DNA of 64,000 bases from Verrucomicrobiia bacterium. Lineage in GTDB: Bacteria; Verrucomicrobiota; Verrucomicrobiia; JABWAM01. Position numbers and translations under genes: made by a program. This document shows positions 35,279 through 44,152 of the stretch, piece after piece. Position 1 is the first letter of the stretch; each line of letters starts with the position of its first letter. Location: assembly GCA_028687435.1 (NCBI GenBank), contig JAQUAF010000007.1, forward strand, positions 1 through 64,000, given 5' to 3'. The notes below the pieces were generated by a model, which did not search any database, was not told where the DNA came from, and worked only from the letters and a program-made list of their open reading frames with translations.

Positions 35279-37295
35279 CCCGAGTTTCTCAGATTTCGCA
35301 AAAAAAGCGCAATTTTTGCAGTTCCTTCCCTGATCATGTAGATGTCAAGGGGCTGAGTCTCCAACACATTTTTTTTCGTCACCTCCTTGTTTTGTTGAGT
35401 AAATCCGTGGCGGGGGCTGGGCTGGAAGGTTCCACTGAAGTTGATCCAGCACGCATTGTTGCTCCGGTTGGGGCATGGTGATCCTTGGGAGGCAGATTTT
35501 GCGTTGATCCGCCGTTTCAAACCAAACATCGACCAGTTGGATTCCGCGAAAAAGTTCAATGATTTGCCGGGGGGATAAGCTTGATGCGTGGGAACGGAGT
35601 TTCCATTTGAGCGCCATCCACATTGCGTATCCAAGAAACGCGACCATGACGTGAGCCTCCACTCGTGGGGGAACCCAATGGTAAATGGGCCTCAAACCCG
35701 GTTCGCTTTTAAAACAGCGGAAGGCTGCCTCCACCTCCGTCAACTGAATATAAATTTCCCAGAGATGACCTGCGTTTTTTTCATGCAGATTGGTTCGTAC
35801 GATATAAATGCCATCCTGCCGATAGGCTTTTTTCAGAGCTTGAGCCCTGAGTTTAAATTCAAAATGTCGGATGTCCTCCCCCTCCCGGCGGTGAATGATT
35901 TCCACAAAATCAAAGACCTGGGTGTGGCGTTCTTGCAAGCGTCCCAGACGTTGAACCAATCGGTCATAATTGCGCAGCGCCCCTTTTTGCACCAAAAGCG
36001 ACAGGCTTTGAAGACTGTCGAAAAGTTTTCTCATGGGTTTGCGTCGCATGGCATTTTCCTTGGCCCGACGCTCTCCACTGCGTGCCAGAACGTAGAGATC
36101 CCCGTCCTGTCCCGGTTCCAGTTTGACGTCCACTTCTTTGCGGACTTTTTCCCAACTCTGATCCAACAACCGGCTTTCAAATTCCTTGAGTTTGGAACGC
36201 GGGGTGCCCACCACATAACTTCCCCCTCGTTGACGAAGCAATTTTAGATTTTCCTCGCTGACCACGCCCCGGTCAAAAACCCAGGTGCGTTGGGCTTTGC
36301 CATACTTGTCTTCCACTTGATCCATCCTCTCAAGACTCGAAACATCCCGGGTATTCCCATCAAAAATCTCGTAAGAAAGCGGAAAACCTTGAGCATTGAC
36401 TATCAGAGCGATGACCAACTGTTTGCAATCACTGCGATGATCCCGCGAATAGCCCCGTTTGGCTTGGGGCACCTCTTCCATCAACCCTTCAAAATAGGTG
36501 CTGGTCAGATCGTAAAGCAAAACCTCAAACTGCGCATGAAAAAGTTTCCCCCACTTTTCTTTGAGATGTTTTTCCAATGTCTTCTTATGGCCCACCATCC
36601 GATCCAGACAGCGATAGAGTCGGTTCCTGGCCGCCAACCGATTCGTCACAGCCCAATAAAAATCCATCCCGCTTCGCCAGTACCATCGCTGATGGATGTT
36701 CAGTTCGCTGCCAGGATCGCACAGCCGATTGATGGCCAACAACTCCACCACTTTCGACCATGCCACTTCTCCCCGAAGTTCGCCCAAGCGTTCTTCCCAG
36801 AAACGATCCAACTCCAAAAGATGCCACATCTTTGAACCAATCCAGCAACTGCCAAACTCACGCGCGTTTTTGACCTCCAAACTTGAAAGTCGAATCGCCA
36901 CCACATCAGGATCTTCGGGACAACCCCGCCGTTGGTATTCCTCCTCGCTGGACAGTTCCATCTGACGGGTTTGCTCCCGCTCATTGATCACATCAAGGGT
37001 ATGTTCCCATCGGTGTTGCTGATGTGTGGTTAGTTCTCCCAAGTGAAGAACTGTCCGCTGCATGGTCCGCCGTTGATTGATGCGAATGGTCTCATTGAGC
37101 GTGTAGTAGATGTGCTCTTTCCCATCTTTGTGGCGCCTGTTGGCTTTGAGAAACATGTCCCCAGTATGTCACAACTGGAAAATAGAAATCTACGGGGTAG
37201 GTCTCCACACACGCCAAAATACGGCTTTTCCCAAGTTTTGAACCTGAAGAGAGTCGGAAAATAATTGAAAAACGTCGAAATCTGAGAAACTCGGG
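35279..37295. mobile_element. intact 2017-bp IS with TTAA-type target (IS1634/IS4-like)
   Basis: 20-bp terminal inverted repeats CCCGAGTTTCTCAGATTTCG match at both ends, with a single transposase gene inside on the minus strand. The right flank is TTAA and the left TTAG; other copies in the window have TTAA on both sides, so the target is probably TTAA with one base changed. It inserted at the stop codon of the CBM9-like gene. A hairpin near the left end (GCAAAAA...TTTTTGC, ~35296-35318) may block transcription. Family is suggested by the transposase, not confirmed. Confidence 0.88.
35345..37156 (-). CDS. IS1634/IS4-superfamily DDE transposase
   Basis: 603 aa. Motifs compatible with the DDE fold: 'EVLLYDLTSTYFEGL' (first Asp), 'RTWVFDRGVVSEENLKLL' (second Asp) and 'IYIQLTEVEAAFRCFKSEPG' (Glu). 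'SYEIFDGNTRD' is typical of IS1634-type enzymes. Complete reading frame inside intact ends, so it could be active and could also mobilise the 423-bp derivative at 56114. Start ATG 37156 is ~140 bp from the right end. Confidence 0.85.
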   Translation of the reverse strand: MFLKANRRHKDGKEHIYYTLNETIRINQRRTMQRTVLHLGELTTHQQHRWEHTLDVINEREQTRQMELSSEEEYQRRGCPEDPDVVAIRLSSLEVKNAREFGSCWIGSKMWHLLELDRFWEERLGELRGEVAWSKVVELLAINRLCDPGSELNIHQRWYWRSGMDFYWAVTNRLAARNRLYRCLDRMVGHKKTLEKHLKEKWGKLFHAQFEVLLYDLTSTYFEGLMEEVPQAKRGYSRDHRSDCKQLVIALIVNAQGFPLSYEIFDGNTRDVSSLERMDQVEDKYGKAQRTWVFDRGVVSEENLKLLRQRGGSYVVGTPRSKLKEFESRLLDQSWEKVRKEVDVKLEPGQDGDLYVLARSGERRAKENAMRRKPMRKLFDSLQSLSLLVQKGALRNYDRLVQRLGRLQERHTQVFDFVEIIHRREGEDIRHFEFKLRAQALKKAYRQDGIYIVRTNLHEKNAGHLWEIYIQLTEVEAAFRCFKSEPGLRPIYHWVPPRVEAHVMVAFLGYAMWMALKWKLRSHASSLSPRQIIELFRGIQLVDVWFETADQRKICLPRITMPQPEQQCVLDQLQWNLPAQPPPRIYSTKQGGDEKKCVGDSAP

Positions 37296-37715
37296 TTAAC
37301 ATCATAGAATTGGCCGAATTGATCTCGTAGGGGATTTGGGAAAAAGTCAACGCTGGCGTCGTGTTTTGTTTCCGAATAACCGCGTTGTGATCGTAATTGT
37401 GACGCGGTTGGATGAACATGGGGATAGGTCGGCGTGATTTCTGGTGATCGCATCGTAAGTCCATGTTTGTGGGGTGTTTGGCCAAATTCCGGTCGCAAGG
37501 CTGGGAGCTGGCGGGTGCTTGGCGGGGACAGGTTCAGGGGCAATCAGGGATTGGTGATTTCCCGCATGGCGTCATGGAAGGAGAGGCCCAGGACAAGGAC
37601 GTGGAAATCAACCCGCGCTTCGCCAAGGCTACGGCGAGGCGAGTGGCGTTGCCTGGCGCAGCACAGGCAGCAGCACACGCGTTCGTCCAGCAAGGCAGGG
37701 GGGTAAAACTGAAAT
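37296..37715. other. intergenic stretch without a recognisable gene
   Basis: 420 bases between the IS and the STN-repeat gene. Short frames on both strands have no family motifs. A phrase 'CTTCGCCAAGGCTACGGCGA' near 37619 is palindrome-like, and reappears in idea but not sequence elsewhere. No promoter stands out. The IS may have separated the downstream genes from their original upstream context. Confidence 0.45.
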
Positions 37716-37751
37716 TTGTTACCTTCGGGGGAATCTTGCGTAGTAAAAAAT

Positions 37752-38957
37752 GTGAGACCTTTTTTGCGAGACAAACCGGGGCGCGCGGGACGATGGCTGA
37801 TTTTTTTGTTTGCCTGCGGAGCGGGAGGATGGTGGACGCTGGAGGCGCATGCCGGTTTTGGCAGGGATGACCCGGCCAAAAAGGACCCGGTCAAGCGGCT
37901 CGGGTTTCCCGGCGTCCAGGAAAACGCGAAAGAGGCCAGACCCGCGCCATCCCCGCCGCCGAAACCTCCCAATCCCCTTTTGAAGGTGTTGGATGGTTTT
38001 TTCCCAGGCGAGGTTCTTTTCGATCGGGCGCCCATTGAGCAGGTGGTGGGTTCCCTGGTTTGGCGAAGCCGGGAATTGGATCCCAATGGGCAGGGGATTC
38101 ATTTGTTGCTGGCCGGGGATTGCCGGTTGTTGAAGGAGGTGACTGTTTCCCTGGATTTGCGGGGGGTGTCTTTCCTTTCCATCCTCCGGCATCTGGCGTT
38201 GCAAACCGGCTTGGGTATTCAAATCGGCAGGGAATCGGTGGTGATTTACGCGCCGAACCTGCATCCGCCGGAGGGGGCCGATTTGTTGCCGGTGAAGGTT
38301 GACGCGGAGAATGTTGTCCATCATCAGCGAACCCTGTGGATATTGAACAATATCATGATTCCCAGGTTCGAGTGCGAAGCGATGTCCGCCGCTCTGGCAT
38401 TCAAATCCCTGGTGGATTTGGGAAGGCATGCCTGTTCCCAACCGTTGGCCGTGAATGTCATGTTGATTGGCAAAACGGAGGAATTCGAGCGGATGCCGGT
38501 GACGTTGGATTTAAGCTCTGTCTCTGTAATGCAGGCCATGCGTTATGCCGCCCGGATTGCGGAAATGAACCTGTGTGTGGAGGAGGGGGTGGTGTTGGTC
38601 ATGCCATCGGAAAAAGGAAAAGAGCCGGTTTTGCCGGACGAATCGGGAAAAGGAATGCGCATGATCAAAAAACTGGCTTCCATGCCGGTGACGGCAATCC
38701 GGTTCGATGATGTGCCGGTCAGGAATGTCATCAATCACCTGAAGGAGATGAGCCGGCAGGCGGATCCGCAAAAGCAGGGGGTTAATTTTGTCCTGGCATT
38801 GGAACCGGCTTCATGGGAGGCCTGCCGGGTGTCCCTCGATGTCCGGGGGGTGTCGATGCTGAAACTTGTGGATTATGTCGCCAAAACCGCGGGTCTTGAT
38901 GTGGATGTCGAGAACGATGCCGTTGTTTTGTTTGTGCCTCGAAAAACAACGCCTTGA
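37752..38957 (+). CDS. exported protein with three secretin/TonB short N-terminal (STN)-like repeats
   Basis: About 401 aa from GTG 37752 (the frame opens at TTG 37716; neither start has a good ribosome-binding site). A signal or anchor segment (RWLIFLFACGAGGWWTLEAHA) is followed by a Pro-rich linker and three repeats of the STN pattern: 'VTVSLDLRGVSFLSILRHLA', 'MPVTLDLSSVSVMQAMRYAA' and 'CRVSLDVRGVSMLKLVDYVA', each about 90 residues. STN domains occur in secretins and TonB receptors, but no pore domain is present. It precedes an ECF sigma gene by 58 bp, so it may be a periplasmic signalling component. Confidence 0.72.
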   Translation: MRPFLRDKPGRAGRWLIFLFACGAGGWWTLEAHAGFGRDDPAKKDPVKRLGFPGVQENAKEARPAPSPPPKPPNPLLKVLDGFFPGEVLFDRAPIEQVVGSLVWRSRELDPNGQGIHLLLAGDCRLLKEVTVSLDLRGVSFLSILRHLALQTGLGIQIGRESVVIYAPNLHPPEGADLLPVKVDAENVVHHQRTLWILNNIMIPRFECEAMSAALAFKSLVDLGRHACSQPLAVNVMLIGKTEEFERMPVTLDLSSVSVMQAMRYAARIAEMNLCVEEGVVLVMPSEKGKEPVLPDESGKGMRMIKKLASMPVTAIRFDDVPVRNVINHLKEMSRQADPQKQGVNFVLALEPASWEACRVSLDVRGVSMLKLVDYVAKTAGLDVDVENDAVVLFVPRKTTP

Positions 38958-39015
38958 TGAAGGGGGTTTCTCTGCCTGCCCCCCGGTTGCTGCCGCTGTT
39001 TTTCCTCGATTTGGG

Positions 39016-39792
39016 ATGACAGACGGATATCATGCGGATATGAGCGTTTTGTCTCTGCGGCGGGAAACCCAATGGAAACGGGCGGATTTTCCGGCGACCC
39101 ATTGGAGCACGGTGCTGACTGCCGGGGAGGAGGAATCTTCCCGCGTCTCCGGCGCTTTGGAGCGGATTTGCGAGAAGTATTGGTATCCCCTGTATGCGTT
39201 TGTGCGGCGCAAGGGATATCCCCATGCCGAAGCCCAGGATTTGACCCAGCAGTTTCTGCTGCATCTGCTCGAAAAGAATTCCATCCGGCGAGCCCGGCAG
39301 GAAAGGGGAAAGTTCCGTTCCTTTTTGCTGACTTCGCTCAATCATTTTTTGGCTGACGATTGGAAGAGGCAATCCGCCCAAAAAAGGGGAGGCGGACAGG
39401 TGATCAGTCTGGATGGCCTGGCCGAGGCGGAGATGCGATTCCAACAGGAAGATGGCGGTGAGATGCGTCCTGACAAGGCTTTTGAAAAAGCCTGGGCCAT
39501 GACTTTGCTGGAAAAGGCCATGATCCGATTGCGGCGCGAGTGGGCGGAGGACGGCAAGGAGACGCTTTTTGATCTTTTGAAGGAATTCATTCTTGCCGGT
39601 CCCAATCTGCCGCCTTATCGCCACCTGGGCGGGAAATGCCGGATGACGGAAGGCGCCTTGAAAATGGCGGTTTGCCGCATGCGCCGCCAGTTTCGTGAAA
39701 TCCTTTGCGATGAAATGGGGCAAACCGTGGAGCATCCCGGTGAAATCGAGGAGGAAATCCGGTATTTCATCAAGGTCATGACTGAAGGGTGA
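39016..39792 (+). CDS. ECF-like RNA polymerase sigma factor ('PATHWS' type)
   Basis: About 258 aa from ATG 39016 (a second in-frame ATG at 39040). The start 'DFPATHWSTVLTA' and region-2-like 'YPHAEAQDLTQQFLLHLLEK', 'FRSFLLTSLNHFLADDWKRQ' mark the ECF-like group typical of Planctomycetota and Verrucomicrobiota. The C-terminal helix-turn-helix lies around 'YRHLGGKCRMTEGALKMAVC'. In those phyla such sigma genes sit beside kinase genes. Here a MITE separates it from the kinase by ~410 bp. Its regulon is unknown. Confidence 0.85.
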   Translation: MTDGYHADMSVLSLRRETQWKRADFPATHWSTVLTAGEEESSRVSGALERICEKYWYPLYAFVRRKGYPHAEAQDLTQQFLLHLLEKNSIRRARQERGKFRSFLLTSLNHFLADDWKRQSAQKRGGGQVISLDGLAEAEMRFQQEDGGEMRPDKAFEKAWAMTLLEKAMIRLRREWAEDGKETLFDLLKEFILAGPNLPPYRHLGGKCRMTEGALKMAVCRMRRQFREILCDEMGQTVEHPGEIEEEIRYFIKVMTEG

Positions 39793-39811
39793 AGAAAGAC
39801 TTTTGTTTCAT

Positions 39812-40203
39812 GAGGCTCTTGCAAAACTACGATGCTTGGCGCGATGAACCGCTTTGGCCAAATCCAAGCCATTCGACAGGCTCAGGCTTGTCCCGAGTGA
39901 AATCGAGGGGACAAGGCGATGAGACAGCAAATCCCAGCGGGCTTTGATCCGCCTTCGCCCGAGCGCTTCGGCGAGACAAGCTGCCGACTTGTTCCGAGCG
40001 AAGTCGAGGAAGTCAACGCTGGAGTTGGCCAAAGCGGTTGTCGCCCAAAGGGTTGTGCGTCTTTTTTTTCGCTGGCGGTCCCGCTGTGGCGGGATCGCTT
40101 GTGCCGCACAAGCGGCACCGTTGCAGGGATTGCCCAAGCTCCACGCCTTGCCAGCGAAAAAAATCCGCAACAACGCCAAGTATCGTAGTTTTGCAAGAGC
40201 CTC
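39812..40203. mobile_element. 392-bp MITE, copy 2, flanked by TCAT duplications
   Basis: Inverted relative to copy 1 (2201-2595) and near-identical to its reverse complement, including the ~30-bp ends GAGGCTCTTGCAAAACTACG. TCAT at 39808-39811 and 40204-40207 is a 4-bp target duplication. The right duplication overlaps the kinase start codon (ATG 40206), so the kinase's original leader was displaced and translation now depends on the element's end. It lies 20 bp after the sigma gene. Confidence 0.92.
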
Positions 40204-40205
40204 TC

Positions 40206-42821
40206 ATGATGGAAAAATGCCGCTGCCAGCAATGCGACAGGGAATATTCCCCCAACGGGAATGTGGAGGGGCTTTGTCCGGCGTGTCTGCTGGCCAGCGC
40301 CCTGACGCAGTCGGTGATGACGGTGGAATGTCCGCAGTGTCATCAACCGATGGAGATGGCGGACGACCAGGGAGAGGGGGTGGTTTGTCCGTTTTGTTCC
40401 GGGTCGTTGCGGTTGGATTTGGAGGGAATTGTGGCGCAGGTGGTTGATCGTCCGCTGACCCGGGTGGGACGGTTTGAATTGTTGAAAGTGGTGGGGACGG
40501 GGGCTTTTGGCACGGTCTGGCAGGCGAAGGACATGTTGTTGGGACGCCTTGTGGCCGTCAAGATTCCGCGTGATGGCCAGTTTGCCAATGCGGAGGCGGA
40601 AGATCGTTTTTTGAGAGAGGCCCGGATTGCGGCGCAATTGCGGCACCCCGGCATTGTGCCGGTTTATGAAGTGGAACGGGTGGACGACCGCCCTTTTATT
40701 GTCTCGGAATTTGTGGATGGCGTGACGCTGGCCCAATGGAAGACGGAGCATCAGCCGGCCTTTCGCCAGGTGGCGGAGTGGATGGCACAGGTGGGGGAGG
40801 CGCTGGATTATTCCCATCGCCTGGGCGTGGTGCATCGTGATCTCAAGCCGGGCAACATCATGCTGGAACCCTCGATGGAAAGGGACGGCGGTTACCGGGC
40901 GAGGGTGATGGATTTTGGCATGGCCAAATCGGAAAAGGGTGATGCCACTCTGACACAGGCCGGGCATATTTTGGGGACAGCTTTTTATATGAGTCCCGAG
41001 CAGATTCGCGCCTGTCATACGGTGGACCGGAGGGCGGATATCTATTCCATGGGGGTGGTGCTCTACGAGTTGTTGACGGGAGAGGTTCCCTTTCGTGGCA
41101 GCACGCAGGTGGTTTTAAGCCAGGTTCTTGAGGCGGCGGTGTCTCCCCTGCGTTACCACAACCGTCTCATCCCGGCGGACCTCGAAACCATCACGCTCAA
41201 ATGTCTGGAAAAGGATCCGGATCGGCGTTACCAAACCGCTGGCGCCATGGCGGAGGATTTGCGGCGCTGGCTTTGTCATTTGCCGATCACGGTCCGTCCG
41301 ACCGGACTGGGCGGCCGGTTATGGCGATGGTGTTGCCGGGAACCGGTGTTGTCGGTCCTGACAGCCGCCCTGGTTTGCGCCCTTCTCGCCGGTTTTGCCG
41401 GGGTGCTCTGGCAGTGGCGCAGAGCCGAAGCGCTTCTTGTGGCCGCCAATGAACAGCAGCGGGAAACTGAAAAGGCCTATTTGCAACTCCGAAGAGCCAG
41501 GGCGGTTTCGGAGGGGTTCAAACAGGAAAAGTCTTCTGCTTTTGAAGCGTTGGTGAGGGAAAGGGAGGAACGCAACAGAATGACCGGGAAATTGCTCAAG
41601 GAGGCGGCGGCGAGGGATGAGGCTTTGCGAACCGTCCTGACTGCAAAACAGGAAGCTGAAAGCGCCAGAAAAAAAGCCGTTACTGAGGAGGAAAAGGCCA
41701 GGCTGAACGAGCAACGGGCCCGGTTGGCCGAGGCGAAGGCGGACGATCTCGAGAAAAGGGCGCTTCAACAACTCGAAAAACTTGGCTTGGTGCAGATCAC
41801 CGGCGCCGCGCTTTATGGGCAGGCGCAGGACCTGTTGAATGGCGGCAAGGTGGAGGAGGCGCTCCAGTCCATTGACTATGCCATCAGGATATCGCCGAAT
41901 GAACCGGCTTTTTGTTGCTTCAAGGGGCATGTTTTGGAATCCGCATTGCGTTTCGCCGATGCGCGGGAAGCGTACCGGCAGGCATTGCAGTTGAACCCGC
42001 AACATGCCGAAGCCAGGGCGAACTTCGATTGGTGCAAAAACATCCCCGCTCCCGATGATAAAGATGGGAAAATTTCCGCCAAAACCCTCTGTTCGCTTCG
42101 GGAACTCATGGAAAAAGAGGGAAGAATCATGGCGGCTTCCTTCCTGGTTTCCCGCGCAAGTGAAAACAATGACCGGTTGGTGGCGGAACTGAATGAGATC
42201 CTGTTTCAATCCTCCGGTGGTGCGATGCTCCGGAAAAACCGGCGTCAAATCCGCGTGAATAATGGAGGATTGGAGCTTGATTTGGGCGGTTTGCAGGTGG
42301 ATCGGATCGATTTTCTCAAGGGGATCCCCTTGAACCGCCTGGTCCTTTCGGACACCGGGGTGGGGGATCTCCGGCCTTTGAGTGGAATGCCGCTGCATGA
42401 GCTGGAATTGCGAAAAATTCCGATGATGACTTCCGGCGGAATGTTGGATTCCGGCGGGCTCAATCCCCTGGCTGGCCTGCCATTGCGAAAACTGGATTTG
42501 AGCGGAACCGCAGTCAGGGATCTTTCTGCATTGATGGGAATGCAGCTTTCCCGCTTGTATCTCTCTGAAACGCCGGTGGAAACCATTCAACCCCTGAATG
42601 GAATGCCCCTGGAGGAATTGCGTCTCGATGGTTGTGTGAAACTCAAACCGAAGGATTTGATGGTTGTTTTGACCATGCCCCGATTGCGGGTGCTGACAGT
42701 TTCCTGCCCGGGTTCGCAATTGGAATTTCTCAGGCAATTGCCGGCGCTTGAATATCTCGATCACACACCGGTGAAAATGAGATCCGCGTGGGAGTTTTGG
42801 GGGGATCAGAAAATCCGTTGA
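40206..42821 (+). CDS. serine/threonine protein kinase with zinc ribbons, TM, TPR and LRR-like repeats
   Basis: 871 aa from ATG 40206. Residues 1-70 contain cysteine pairs (CRCQQC, CPAC, CPQC, CPFC), i.e. zinc ribbons. Kinase domain ~88-350: 'VVGTGAFGTVWQAK', Lys119 of VAVK, 'HRDLKPGN', 'DFGMAKSE', 'MSPEQIRA'. TM helix ~379-402, then a long coiled coil (~405-530), TPR-like repeats (~540-620) and LRR-like strands ('LRKLDLSGTAVRDLSALMG'). A frame continues upstream through the MITE but is an artefact of the insertion. Pairing with the ECF sigma gene suggests it phosphorylates a regulator of that sigma. Confidence 0.9.
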   Translation: MMEKCRCQQCDREYSPNGNVEGLCPACLLASALTQSVMTVECPQCHQPMEMADDQGEGVVCPFCSGSLRLDLEGIVAQVVDRPLTRVGRFELLKVVGTGAFGTVWQAKDMLLGRLVAVKIPRDGQFANAEAEDRFLREARIAAQLRHPGIVPVYEVERVDDRPFIVSEFVDGVTLAQWKTEHQPAFRQVAEWMAQVGEALDYSHRLGVVHRDLKPGNIMLEPSMERDGGYRARVMDFGMAKSEKGDATLTQAGHILGTAFYMSPEQIRACHTVDRRADIYSMGVVLYELLTGEVPFRGSTQVVLSQVLEAAVSPLRYHNRLIPADLETITLKCLEKDPDRRYQTAGAMAEDLRRWLCHLPITVRPTGLGGRLWRWCCREPVLSVLTAALVCALLAGFAGVLWQWRRAEALLVAANEQQRETEKAYLQLRRARAVSEGFKQEKSSAFEALVREREERNRMTGKLLKEAAARDEALRTVLTAKQEAESARKKAVTEEEKARLNEQRARLAEAKADDLEKRALQQLEKLGLVQITGAALYGQAQDLLNGGKVEEALQSIDYAIRISPNEPAFCCFKGHVLESALRFADAREAYRQALQLNPQHAEARANFDWCKNIPAPDDKDGKISAKTLCSLRELMEKEGRIMAASFLVSRASENNDRLVAELNEILFQSSGGAMLRKNRRQIRVNNGGLELDLGGLQVDRIDFLKGIPLNRLVLSDTGVGDLRPLSGMPLHELELRKIPMMTSGGMLDSGGLNPLAGLPLRKLDLSGTAVRDLSALMGMQLSRLYLSETPVETIQPLNGMPLEELRLDGCVKLKPKDLMVVLTMPRLRVLTVSCPGSQLEFLRQLPALEYLDHTPVKMRSAWEFWGDQKIR

Positions 42822-42848
42822 TGTTTCCATGATTGCAGTTTTTTTGAC

Positions 42849-44036
42849 ATGATTTTAAAATCAGTTCCCATGAAAACAAAAAGGCCTGCCGTTCCCCTCA
42901 GAAATATATTGTCCCAACCTTCGTGGATCATGCGATCCGACCATGTGGAGTTGGCTGTGACGCGGCAGGGAGGACACATGGCGCCGGTGAGTTTTTTCAG
43001 AAAAACAGGGCGTCCGGTGCAGCCTTATTTCATCAGTCCCTGGCAGATGGAAAAAACCAGCCTTGCCGAGCCGGTGCTGGTTCCCTTGCGGGGGGATTTT
43101 TTCTGCATGCCGTTTGGAGACAATGCCGAACCTTTGAAGGGCGAAAAACATTTTTGCCATGGGGAACCGGCGGGCGCCCGTTGGGAATTCGATGCCGCCA
43201 GTTCCGAGGATGGAGTGAACAGCCTTTTCCTGCGATTGAAGACAAAGGTGCGTCCGGGGCGGATCAGCAAACGATTCTGGCTGGTGGACGGACAGAACGT
43301 GGTTTACGTCCAGCATGTGCTGGAAGGGTATTCCGGGCGGATGCCGCTGGGGCATCACGCCAGTCTCCGGCTGCCCGATGAGGAGGGCGCCGCCCGCGTG
43401 GCGGTGAGTCCTTTTCGTTTTGGCATGACGGCGCCATCTCTTTTCAGCGATCCGGCGAAGGGCGCTTATCAGTCGTTTGCCATCGGACGCCGGTTCAGGG
43501 ATTTGCGGCGGGTGCCGTTGTTGACCCGCGATCCGGCGTTTGCGGACGCCACGGCGCATCCCGCCCGGACAGGATTCGAGGATCTTTTGCAGATTTATGC
43601 GCGCCAGACGGATGAGCCGGCATGGACGACCCTGACCAATCAGGCGGAGCGTTACCTGTGGTTTGCCTTGAAGGATCCGGCCATGCTGCCCGCCACGACT
43701 TTTTGGATTTCCAACAAGGGACGGCACGGGATTCCCTGGAATGGCCGAAGCCGCTGCCTGGGCCTGGAGGAGGTCTGCGGTTATTTTGCCGATGGGTTGA
43801 AGGCGTCTGGTTCCCCGAACCAGCTCAATCGGATGGGAATTTCCACATCGGTGGAGTTGTCCCCGCGGCGGCCCACGGTGGTGAATTACATCCAGGGAGC
43901 GGCCCGCATACCGGACGGCTTCGATGTGGTGAAGACCGTGAGTTTTGGCCGGCGCGAGGTGACGTTCAAATCGGCCAGCGGCAAAAAAATCGCCGTTGCG
44001 GTGAACCATGAATTCCTTCGGACCGAGCAGGTGTGA
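42849..44036 (+). CDS. galactose-mutarotase-fold protein of unknown function
   Basis: 395 aa (an alternative ATG at 42870 fits equally). Sequence 'LAVTRQGGHMAPVSFFRKTG', 'FFCMPFGDNAEPLKGEKHFCHGEP'-type aromatic and His-rich segments and 'PLGHHASLRLPDEEG' recall the beta-supersandwich of aldose 1-epimerases. No signal peptide. It follows the kinase by 27 bp but a functional link is not evident. It might be a sugar epimerase-like or carbohydrate-binding protein; the exact family is not certain. Confidence 0.6.
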   Translation: MILKSVPMKTKRPAVPLRNILSQPSWIMRSDHVELAVTRQGGHMAPVSFFRKTGRPVQPYFISPWQMEKTSLAEPVLVPLRGDFFCMPFGDNAEPLKGEKHFCHGEPAGARWEFDAASSEDGVNSLFLRLKTKVRPGRISKRFWLVDGQNVVYVQHVLEGYSGRMPLGHHASLRLPDEEGAARVAVSPFRFGMTAPSLFSDPAKGAYQSFAIGRRFRDLRRVPLLTRDPAFADATAHPARTGFEDLLQIYARQTDEPAWTTLTNQAERYLWFALKDPAMLPATTFWISNKGRHGIPWNGRSRCLGLEEVCGYFADGLKASGSPNQLNRMGISTSVELSPRRPTVVNYIQGAARIPDGFDVVKTVSFGRREVTFKSASGKKIAVAVNHEFLRTEQV

Positions 44037-44152
44037 CGGACGAAAGGGTTTTTTGGGCCATGGGTGGATTATTCTCTTGACCCGGCCAATTCCGATGTTT
44101 CACAAGTGTGCGCCGCATTTTCAACCCCGTTGGTTTCTTCAACGCTTAAAAA

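Noticed and set aside
37463-37870. 135-codon frame upstream of and overlapping the STN-repeat gene
   Set aside because: No motif, no ribosome-binding site, and it overlaps a better-supported gene in another frame.
40038-40205. N-terminal extension of the kinase frame into the MITE
   Set aside because: The frame is open by chance through element DNA; the protein begins at the ATG overlapping the target duplication, followed at once by zinc-ribbon cysteines.
41319-42830. 503-codon antisense frame over the kinase gene
   Set aside because: The plus-strand kinase, coiled-coil and repeat motifs are clear; the antisense frame has none.
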